From Bolinopsis microptera (lineage: Eukaryota; Ctenophora; Tentaculata; Lobata; Bolinopsidae): 64,000 bases of DNA. The translations under genes and the position numbers were made by a program. Shown piece after piece: positions 23,683 to 32,500 of the stretch. Position 1 is the stretch's first letter. Every line of letters begins with the position of its first letter. Under the pieces are notes generated by a model. It searched no databases and was not told the origin of the DNA. It was given only the letters and a program-made list of their open reading frames with translations. The stretch is from NCBI RefSeq assembly GCF_026151205.1, contig NC_087073.1, forward strand, positions 22,098,270-22,162,269. The letters run 5' to 3'.

Positions 23683-24879
23683 TCATTTTAGGACTTTAAA
23701 AACAATTTTCTTTGGTGTAAAATCATAATAACTTGTAAAATTTCGTTTATATTCAGTTGACCACGAATCAGTGTCTCTCGGCTTGTTTTGAGTGCACAGA
23801 GCATCGCGAAACATTTTCATGGACATCGGAGGCTGTTTGATCATTAGTGGCTTCTTCTCAACTTCTTTACGGAAACTTTGTAGCCTTTCCCGCTCTTTCT
23901 TTGCTCGCAAAGCTGAGGAGTGAACCTCCTTACAATTTGGCTTCACATTATACGTATGGCGTATTCCTTTGTCGTTTCCACCATACATCGCAAACGGAGG
24001 ATGTTTTTTTGTAATTTGGCTTGTCTGCAAATTGTTAGCTTCATGTGTAGAAGTACTTTGTTGAGCATTCTGCCAAACTACTGGACCTGTGTATTTAGAG
24101 ATTTGGTGTTTAATGTTGGGCTTAGGTCTCACTGGAGGTACTGATCTTATCATGGGTCGTATCAGTCTCTTCACTATCAGAGACCTTCGTGCATCCTCCG
24201 ATAACGAATCTTTTGCTCCAGTTTTTAGCGATTCTGAACTTTGTTCTTCGGTCGTAGAGGGAGCTTCAGTCTGTTGCCTATTCTTTTTTTTTCCTTTCGC
24301 CGACGATGACTTCTTGTCAATTTCTGATACAGTGGCTACGGTTGCTTCTTTGTTGATCCTTTCAGTCGTGACTTTTATTGTTTGAACATCATTGCAATTT
24401 TTATTGACTTTTTTCTCTGGGTCAAAATCTATATGAACCAACCATTCACCCGATTTTTGGGTAGAAGACGAACTTACCACATTCCGTGGCGAAAGATTGG
24501 AAAAGCTCTTTTGACAACACTTACAGCTTGGGTCAGAAGCTTGGGATCCTTTTTTGTTGTGATTGACTTCCGAGGCTGAATGAGATTTAGGTACCTGATC
24601 TCTGCTCCTTGCTGAGAACTCTCGATCCATATTTACAACAACTTTAGTTGGACTTGGAGGCGGTGATGTTGTACTGTTCGTTCTTACTGCACCATCGATT
24701 TTGTTCACATGTAGAACCTTGGGCTCCCAGTTAATTGGCTGATGCCGCATTCCATTCAAAACTCTGTCCTTGCGCTGGTTTGCCAATTGGTGAAAGTTTT
24801 TCCGTGCCTCTCCGCTCCATAGAAGTCGTCCAAAATTAGATTCATACTCTGATGTCGCTCTTTCTTTCGAAATAGACAT
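23683..24879 (-). CDS. CCSAP: CCSAP-like centriole/cilia/spindle-associated protein, paralog 1
   Basis: A single-exon frame of 398 aa, convergent with PRPF3. Vertebrate CCSAP binds microtubules at centrioles, cilia and spindles. Three family blocks are visible: an N-terminal box at residues 10-52 (SEYESNFGRLLW to PINWE); PFAMYGG at 295-301 followed by KEVHSSALRAKKERERL at 317-333; and a final STEYKRNF at 374-381. The middle is a low-complexity polar region, with a Cys cluster (CKCCQ) at 119-123 and a lysine-rich stretch near 196-200. It is longer than my recollection of the vertebrate protein. The start MSISKE gives the conserved box right at the N-terminus. The family assignment rests on remembered motifs, not on a search. 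Confidence 0.75.
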   Translation of the reverse strand: MSISKERATSEYESNFGRLLWSGEARKNFHQLANQRKDRVLNGMRHQPINWEPKVLHVNKIDGAVRTNSTTSPPPSPTKVVVNMDREFSARSRDQVPKSHSASEVNHNKKGSQASDPSCKCCQKSFSNLSPRNVVSSSSTQKSGEWLVHIDFDPEKKVNKNCNDVQTIKVTTERINKEATVATVSEIDKKSSSAKGKKKNRQQTEAPSTTEEQSSESLKTGAKDSLSEDARRSLIVKRLIRPMIRSVPPVRPKPNIKHQISKYTGPVVWQNAQQSTSTHEANNLQTSQITKKHPPFAMYGGNDKGIRHTYNVKPNCKEVHSSALRAKKERERLQSFRKEVEKKPLMIKQPPMSMKMFRDALCTQNKPRDTDSWSTEYKRNFTSYYDFTPKKIVFKVLK

Positions 24880-25734
24880 TTATGAATAAATTCTGTTAAC
24901 TACTTTATTATCACGATGACCAATGACAGGTCCCTTAGACTTAATAAAACGATACAAGCGTGTGATACGGTTGGCATAGACGAATTTTATGCCAAATTAA
25001 AGTGAATAAATCGATAAACTCTTCATGATGAAGTAATATAGATACAACAAAAACCTAACGAACGTGCGTATGTACACAACTTGCCTGCAGATTTTATTAC
25101 ATACAGCTGCTCCTTCATAAATCTCAGTACTCTGAGTCTGATTCGGCCGCTGAATTTCAATGAAACTGATACGAATTGAAATGCAATCAAAATATTTCAT
25201 TTAAATCATTTCGTGACGATCCAGGATTGAAATTATTAATTTAACTTTAAGTTTAGTGAAATGTTATTTTTACGATTTCTGTCAGCTAGAGAGTATATAT
25301 GATATAATTATATTTATATATAGTAGAGCTGTCGCGCGCACAAAATCAAATATCACCTGAATTTGTGACCTGCTCCGGTTTTTAGTTGATTGATGATTGA
25401 TGATGTCAACCCTTTCAGATTGCGCGCATACCCATATAATATTCATAACCTCTGTAAAGCACGCGACCTTGCAGTTGCCCTGAACACTTAACTGCACAAT
25501 TAAGCGGTTCTTTTACGCCCACTTTTCACTTTTGTAATTGTATTTGTATATCTCAATCAGCGTTTAATTGTTAGGATGATGATTAAATTTAACAACCGCA
25601 TTCAGTGTTATTGGTTATACTTATACGTATACTTATAGTTATATTTATACTTATAGTTATATTATAAAGAAGGACTACTTTTTTACTGTTAGTGTTTAAT
25701 GACAAATAAAAGAAATATCTTATGAATATGAAAT
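24880..25734. other. AT-rich spacer between CCSAP-like paralog 1 and the 25.7-26.3 kb transposon cluster
   Basis: Presumed promoter/5' leader side of the 24879 gene. No RNA gene, protein or clear repeat was recognised. Confidence 0.5.
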
Positions 25735-25841
25735 TTGCTCTAATCAAAGCCCTTTCTCTTGCATGTTGCAGTTGCAGTAGCGGCACACTCACTGGATTTT
25801 ATTATTTTACGCAGTACGCGTAGACTCATGGCTATGTGAAA
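25735..25841 (+). mobile_element. MITE family C, copy 2
   Basis: It starts TTGCTCTAATCAAAGCCC and ends ATGGCTATGTGAAA. Flanks TATGAAAT and TAAGAAAT agree at 7 of 8 bases. Confidence 0.8.
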
Positions 25842-25990
25842 TAAGAAATCATTATAAATAACTTTCATTGTCGTAATATAAATAAGTACAAAGTAGCATC
25901 ATCAAAACTTTGTCATTTTTGGGGTCGTTCACATATATTTATAATATTACGAAATCACTTTTTGGACAATTTTAACCCCCTCCCACCTCC

Positions 25991-26114
25991 TTGTATCACG
26001 TGGTGACCCCACGGTCGCTTCACTATATATATACGGTCGCTTCACTGTAGCGTCTTCGACGCTACAGGGGGAGCCGCGCACTTCGTGCGCGGCGGGTCAT
26101 ACAACGTATGACAA
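25991..26114 (+). mobile_element. MITE family B, copy 5
   Basis: The 124-bp element is flanked by the perfect 8-bp duplication CCACCTCC (25983-25990 and 26115-26122). It carries both internal hairpins of the family. Confidence 0.88.
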
Positions 26115-26276
26115 CCACCTCCGTAATCAGTTTTAAACATAGCTTTTGCATATTGTGTCAAAATTACACTATCCTAATCATTTGAAAAGCCCTCCCCATC
26201 TGCTGATTACGTTGTACGTAATATGTCAATGTGAACTGTGAACGACCCCTTACCAGTACCACTCACAAGCTTTGAA

Positions 26277-26341
26277 TTACTGGGCCGCGCTCAGCCTGTC
26301 ATTCCGCCGAATGAACATGATAGCCTGAGGTCCCCAGGTAT
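26277..26341 (+). mobile_element. MITE family A, copy 5 (65 bp)
   Basis: The shortest family A copy. It is flanked by the perfect 8-bp duplication GCTTTGAA (26269-26276 and 26342-26349). The central ATGTTCAT palindrome is half deleted, yet the element still has the two ends. Confidence 0.88.
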
Positions 26342-26826
26342 GCTTTGAAATAATCGGTATCAAAAAAATAAAATAGGAAAATGCTTGTTTTCTCCCACAA
26401 CAATTTACAAATTCAGTACTCTGGCGTGAAACTGAACGACGGTTGAAATAATGAATAAAATTAAAATCACATTTCTGCATTCTGGCTCCTTTTTTACTCC
26501 TTTCAAATATACGTGAACAACCAAAAACAAATTTGTCTTACATATAATATATGTAACATATTATTATTAGATGGAATATTGGAGACGTATCACTATCAGC
26601 AATCAGTATCACCATTCACCGCGTAGAACTAGAAGTAGAACTAGAACCAATATGCAATAGTAATAGTAATACCAAATACTACAGCCAAATAGTATTAATA
26701 TTATTTATTATTAATATTATTAATATTAATATTTATTGTACTAAAAGACAAAATCTCTGAAAGTTTAAAAATCAATTTAGTTTAGCGCTTATCCTTAAAT
26801 CGAAGTAAGACTAAGACTTATCAAAA

Positions 26827-27855
26827 TCATTTTATTGGATTAAAATGCTTAAAATTTCCTTGGTATTCGGTGACCCACAATCGAATGTCTCTTGGTAAGT
26901 CTGTAGCGTCTACATCTTCTTTTTTAAGCTCGCTGGACCCTACTTTTTGAAATCCTATTCCCATACCTTTGGCAGCATTTTTTACTCTATGGTCCCTCAG
27001 TTCATGACTTCGAGCAGTTTCACTTTCGCCGCCATATAATGCAAAAGGAGCAAAAGCTTGCTTAGTCGTGACTCCTTTCTTGCACATTTTGGATCCCGTT
27101 CTGACCTGAACGTCAGATGACGATATCGGCAATTTGGTGTATTTACGAGAGGCAGAGCTGTGGAATGTGTCACTCGTACTTGGTCTACTTGTCCCATAAC
27201 TACTTCCAGTTCCGCCAGTGTTAGGTCTACTCCTACCAGTACTTGGTATGATATCTGAAGTCCGACTTGGGGGGCGACTGTAATCCTTGTGTCCACTTAA
27301 TCTACAACTGGAGGCTGATTTTGGTCTACAAATTGATGATGCTCTGGTATCTGATCTCGAGCCACTACCAGGTTTTCTAAGCCTCTTTCTATCGTCTTCA
27401 CAAGCACTTGCCGGAGTTGGACTCCTTTGGTTACTAGAACGCTTTAGACTGAGTGAGCTGTCCCTGCCATTATGGTTATCTGCTTCTCTTATGTCGAGAA
27501 CAACGAAATCAGATGATTGACTTTGCGATCGAGATGGTTTTCCACACCAAGCAGATTTAATCCTACTCGGAGGTTCTGGCCGTTTAACTCCAACCTTCCG
27601 ATCGGTTAACTGTTTGGATGAATTCTGATCCTGACAACAGCACTTGGGCAGATATTCAGATGATATGCTCTGAATGTCGTCACTTTCTCCGTCCTTACTA
27701 TGGTCCCAGTGAATAGGTGCATGTTTGGCCGCTTGGAGCATACGTGTTCTCCTGTCCTTACTCAATTGGAAATAATGCGATCGAGTTGCACTGTCCCAGA
27801 GCTGACGGTTATACTTGTTATTATACTCTGTAGAATAGTTGGACACAGGCTTCAT
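26827..27855 (-). CDS. CCSAP: CCSAP-like protein, paralog 2
   Basis: A single-exon frame of 342 aa from the ATG at 27855. The frame is open further upstream, and ATGs at 27888 or 28074 are possible. The start was placed here because the first paralog also begins just before its conserved box. It shares the layout of the gene at 23683-24879: STEYNNKYNRQLWD to APIHWD at 8-51, a Cys cluster CCC at 72-74, FAPFALYGG at 268-276, and a final WVTEYQGNF at 327-335. The centre is Ser/Arg-rich with repeated RPS/RSRP motifs. The KEVHSSALRAK block of paralog 1 is not evident. It probably arose by tandem duplication, followed by strong divergence. Confidence 0.72.
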   Translation of the reverse strand: MKPVSNYSTEYNNKYNRQLWDSATRSHYFQLSKDRRTRMLQAAKHAPIHWDHSKDGESDDIQSISSEYLPKCCCQDQNSSKQLTDRKVGVKRPEPPSRIKSAWCGKPSRSQSQSSDFVVLDIREADNHNGRDSSLSLKRSSNQRSPTPASACEDDRKRLRKPGSGSRSDTRASSICRPKSASSCRLSGHKDYSRPPSRTSDIIPSTGRSRPNTGGTGSSYGTSRPSTSDTFHSSASRKYTKLPISSSDVQVRTGSKMCKKGVTTKQAFAPFALYGGESETARSHELRDHRVKNAAKGMGIGFQKVGSSELKKEDVDATDLPRDIRLWVTEYQGNFKHFNPIK

Positions 27856-28611
27856 TATGTCAACTTTATCTAAAACATAGCTAGTCATTGTCGTGGTCAA
27901 AGATAAAATTAGAAAAACTGATACTCCCATGGAAGCCGACCTTGTTATCAGTGATGAAAGGAAACAGAGTTGCTCCTTCGTAAACTTCCACATTGAAATC
28001 GAAATAGGGTGGTCATAAAACAGATGGTTGAGCCGCGCGATGCACAAAGGATAGGAGCCGTACCAGTTATACATTCACCGGTGGGATCATCCAGCTGACA
28101 TACCAACGGCTAGGCATGGTCATTCTGAACGATGAGTCCTAATCAGTCATTACTTTTCTGCTCTCATTGGGTATCCCTGCACTGGGCTACCTATACTAGA
28201 CCGACTGGTAGAGCATATTTCCACTAAATCTCAGAAGGATGGTACGTGAGCGCGAAATTTATCTAAAATTTTGCTGCGCACCTCTTACTTGAGATGACGC
28301 TGTGTCTTATTTTGCTAGTACCTAAAGATGTTACGAACTAGGACATGTTCCAGGATTCGACGTCACGAATTATTGCTATATGATTTAAAACAAATGAAGT
28401 TACATTATTAATTGATCTGCCATTATAGCAATTGCATTATCAAGATACATCCATACTGATATCAAACCTAAATATTATTCACGAAAATTCGTTAAACTAT
28501 TTACAGCTGATATTTTAAAACAAAATAGACAAATTCAAATTAAGATTGAAAAAATATTAAAACATGTCAACATCACATCAATTAAGTTTTAGTTTAGATC
28601 ATGATCAGTTC

Positions 28612-28680
28612 AGAAAAACAAACATCAGGCGTGCTTCTGTCAGTGACTTTCGAGAGCAGCCGTCATCAAATCATTTTCCA
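28612..28680 (-). promoter_or_regulatory. Candidate SECIS element in the C18orf32 3' UTR
   Basis: Read on the minus strand, starting right after the TGA stop at 28683-28681. It has GAAAA (helix I), an internal loop, ATGA at 28666-28663, GGCTGCTCT, then CGAAA with the AA(A) at 28650-28648. Next come a mini-stem GTC-ACT-GAC, AGAAGCACGCC, TGA at 28627-28625, and TTTTC closing helix I. GGCTGCTCT pairs with AGAAGCACGCC with one bulged C and one bulged A. The 12-nt distance from ATGA to the AA is that expected of eukaryotic SECIS elements. The mini-stem would make it form 2. Not folded by program. Confidence 0.6.
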
Positions 28681-29000
28681 TCACTGAGTCTTGACTTTAT
28701 CCCCCTCCTGAAAAGATTAAAACATTTTATTAACTATCTTAACTACGGCCTGTGTTATTGGCACTAATATATTAATTGTAATACTTTGATTTTAAGGCAG
28801 TAAAATTACATGAAACTACTGAAAAATTCAAAGATTTTCACCTCCTCTACTGGAAAATCGTTAGTTTTCTCCGAACCGATAGCTTTGTCAGGGGCCGTCT
28901 CCTCCACGGCAGGCCTCCAGTAGCGATCAACTAACGGTTTGATAAACTTAGCGTAGATCCATAGGAATAAAGGGATAACAATACACGATATTCAAACCAT
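28681..29000 (-). CDS. C18orf32: UPF0729/C18orf32-like ER membrane protein with in-frame TGA at codon 3
   Basis: Two exons: 29000-28842 and 28707-28681. The junction is GT/AG, phase 0, giving 62 codons including the stop. The human protein (76 aa, ER and lipid droplets) begins MVCIPCIVIP. Here the frame reads M, V, TGA (28994-28992), I, S, C, IVIP, followed by the conserved LFLWIYAKFIKP. The TGA therefore falls exactly on the first Cys of the CxxC motif. Everything else is intact: hydrophobic N-terminal segment at 7-19, polar tail, and a C-terminal KVKTQ matching the KxKxx ER-retrieval pattern. No acceptor AG lies between the ATG and the TGA, so splicing cannot remove it. Possible readings are a Sec codon (favoured by the hairpin after the stop), a recent nonsense mutation, or a sequence error. 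This gene is too small for ordinary ORF calling. Confidence 0.8.
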
Positions 29001-29548
29001 CTTCCGTAATCGGTAGGTCTCTGCCCCTTCTCTAAGCGAGGGTTATTCTTGATTTCTTGGCTAAGTGGCAGCGACATCATTAATATTTAGTTAGAAACTT
29101 AACAGAATTTGGTAGAAAACATTAACAAGGAATTTATGAACAGATTTAGTAACAATGAAAATATCCGACAATGCATTGAGTAGAGACGCAGAGTTGTATT
29201 TCCAATATTGGGGATTCTCTTTAAAAAACTAGGTCGTTTCAATAAAACAAGGATGTAACATTTAAATAAAGAGGTAAAATATGTTCAAACAAAGTAATCA
29301 TTATTTGTACAATATGTAGGCTCGGTCATTTCGTATGATTATTAGTAATTGATTAAGAAATAATATCATAAGCACGAAAACATCTCTCATTTCATTTTCA
29401 TCACCATTTTTGCATTTCGTCATTTCAATACTGGGAGTTTTACTCGAATCTTTAACATCAAATTTGGACTTATGTCACAGCGGCCGGTCAGAAAAGCTCA
29501 AAGTTAACTTAGCACTGAATATTAAAATAAAGTAAAACTCTGAAACTC
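29001..29548. other. Spacer between C18orf32-like gene and SNRNP200 3' end
   Basis: It probably holds the 5' leader of the C18orf32-like gene (an upstream ATGATG at 29078 opens an overlapping short frame) and the 3' UTR of SNRNP200. No repeat or RNA was recognised. Confidence 0.5.
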
Positions 29549-32500
29549 TCAATCTCCCTCACTGCTGCTCTCTGAAGACTCGACTCCCTCGTTGACACCG
29601 AGCTTGAACCCGTATTCCTGATCACATCCCATATACGAGTCGCACATGAAGAACAGCGTGTAGTCATGTGATCCTGGTTCAGGTGCCATGAACTCCAGCT
29701 TCACACTTGCCTTCTGATATAACGTGATACGTTTAATTGAGGTCAAAGTGTTCGTTTTGGTGTCTCCAATTACCACCCACCAGCCCTCCTCTCGTTTTGT
29801 TGGAAAGAAAGGAGCGATCACGTGACCAACGACTTCGTCCTCTCTTTCTAGGTCTACTGTTACTGTGACCGGGCCACCGGACTTGATATTGTCCTTGTCT
29901 TGAATCTTGTACACTAACTCAATGTTAGGGTAGCGGTTACAGTACCGAGCTAGATCCTGATAGAAGATTATTTTCAGTTAAATCGAACCGGCTAGGTCAA
30001 ATAACTAAATAATAAAGCAAACAATCACCTTTATTGGGGAAATACAATACACATAAACGATTAGCTGATTAGAAACCCCAGATTCTAAGTTCTAACCTGC
30101 ATCTTGTTATCAGGTAGCTGAAGAAGTTCATTCCTCTCATCATCCTCCAGATCCATAATATCAAACACACTCTCTACTTCTTTAGTTTCACACCTGAAAC
30201 AGTTTGTAATCAACATGATATTTCATAATTCATCTGAAGTGAAAGTAACAAATATAGAAGGAATTCGGAGTAGGTATAACCGCCGTTTGAGTGATCGTGT
30301 AATTTCTAACCGTTTGATCATTTCGTCAGTGAAATGAGGGAGTTGTTTGAGGTAACTGTCCTTCTTCCACATGGCTTGAGTGCACATCTGTGAGAGCTCC
30401 ATGGCCGCCAGGGCTGGTCCCAACCAGCCGCTACTTGACAATACGTCTACACACGCCTAAAGACAAAGGAGGGTTTGACTTTTATCATGATAGGAAATGT
30501 TGAGATCAAATGCTACCTTAAATAACCACAAGGTAGAAAACTTGAGCTATCACTTGATCATCTATATATTTTTCCATTGGAGAATCCAGATCCAGTTACA
30601 AATAACTTGAGATGATAAAAGATGGCCAAATTAGTATTTCTTGAAGACCTTTTTCCTACATAATTACCTGGATGAGTCGGACAGTTCGTTTGAGGATATC
30701 ATCCTTATCACTCTGTAACTCAGTAGGCAGTATGATTCTAGATAAGTGAGACTGAAGGAGCAGGTTAGCTTTGCAGTGAGGGTCATTGAACTTGTGTCCC
30801 TCAGGAAGTTTCTGTGGTATTCTGTTGCTCAGTTGTTTTAAAATGTTCTCCTCGTGATGACGAACTGATAAGGAACTGTATTCTGCTGCCGCTGATATTA
30901 TCTCTATTATACCTGCAAACACCGAGATGTTGTTAGACTATTTGGGGATATCATAAATAACGAATTAAATAACAGATGCAGACGAATGATAAACATCATT
31001 ACATTCTGGCTTAATCGAAACGTCAAGATCATATTTTTGAGAATGACAGAAACCTTTCATTTTAGTTTTAGGAGTGAGAGAAAGAGAGAAGAGTTCGATG
31101 GTAGTGTAGTTGATGTAATAGTATGCAGCGATCATGCCCAGATTGAGTGGTGTAGTGTCCATGTCGTCCTCGATAGCCAGACACATAGACTGTTCCAGAT
31201 CATTGAGTGTGTTCTCCACTAGATCAGATAAATGATCCGAAAAGTGGCGATGTGAGGAGCCCTGGTAGAATAATTAGAAGATAATTAGTGAGTAGTATAG
31301 ACGCTGAGCTCAAACTAATACAAATAACAATACCTCTTATACAAACGCTCTTATCAAAATTTACTCAAATAAAAAAAATTAACCTGTAAGTTGTAGTAAT
31401 TAGGGTTTTGAGTAAGTCTCCTGTACAAGAAGGTCCAGGTAAGATAGTCCACAGCGTCCTGTTTGTTCTCCACCGTCTTGGTGACCACCTCCGCGTTGAA
31501 ATGATCATGTAACACGTGATCAAGATGTGACTCAACTGGTAGAGGTTCGTAAAGGAACTTCCTGAAGAACTCCTTTTTGGATCCCTGGCACATTACCACA
31601 CATACTCCGTTCTGGTCGTGAAGAGGTCTGTTAGCGCGGCCCACCATTTGTAACATGTCAGTTATAGGATAATCCACATAACGGTGCTCTTTGCCGTCGT
31701 AGTATTGGGTATCCATGACGACCACCAGGTGGGAGGAGATGGGACTACCCCAGGCAAGCTGTCTGGTGCTCACCATCACCTGAACTGCTCCGATATCAAA
31801 CAACTTGTCCACAATACTCCGCTCTGTTTCGGGCAGACCTTCGTGCGCGTACGCTACACCATGGGACAGAGTCTCGCACAGAGTCTTATCAGTAAGCTGG
31901 TCCAGGTATGGCTTCAAATCGTCTTCTGAACAGTGCAGGAACTTCTTGGGACTTCCTTCTGCAGCTGCAAAAGTAAGTACGTCTATAGCTGTGAGACGGG
32001 CTTGTTTTCGGGACGGTACGTAGACTATGACGGGTTTGGTGGGGGAATGTTTGCAGATGGCGTTGTAGACAGGTTTCATCATGCAGAGCAGGCGTGACTG
32101 CGCATGTGTGATATGGAACCCGTTAATGTGGAGCTCTAGTGGAACTGGCCGGACGTTGGGGTGGAAGTTGAAGATAGAGTTGGTGTGACAACCCAGCCAT
32201 TCTCCTATATCCTTAGCATTAGCTAGGGAGGATGACAATGCCACAATACGGATATTCTTCTCAATTTGAGCGCTCATATACCTCATCCTAGTGCAAACAA
32301 CTTCTAACACAGGACCAACATCACCTCCGATCAGATGAACATCGTCAACAATGAACAGGTCCACATTCTGAACATTCTTCCTCTGCTTCCAACGACGAGA
32401 CAGAATGTCCCACTTCTCAGCAGTACTTAGGATAATGTTCCCCTTGGCTAAAAGCTTTAGATCTACACTGGTCTCCCCAGTCAAGACTACCACCTTCTTG

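Noticed and set aside
27856-28074. N-terminal extension of CCSAP-like paralog 2 with a hydrophobic segment
   Set aside because: The open frame extends to 28074, but the added sequence has no counterpart in the neighbouring paralog, whose conserved box sits at the start.
28190-28260. tRNA-like stretch (GACTGGTAGAGCATATTTCC)
   Set aside because: It resembles a D arm, but no T arm with GGTTCGAATCC and no acceptor stem follow.
28564-28767. Plus-strand 67-aa frame
   Set aside because: It overlaps the last exon and 3' UTR of the minus-strand C18orf32-like gene and shows no motif.
28990-29080. Removing the TGA of the C18orf32-like gene by splicing, or using the upstream ATGATG
   Set aside because: There is no AG between the ATG and the TGA that could serve as acceptor. 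The upstream ATG frame does not run into the conserved sequence.
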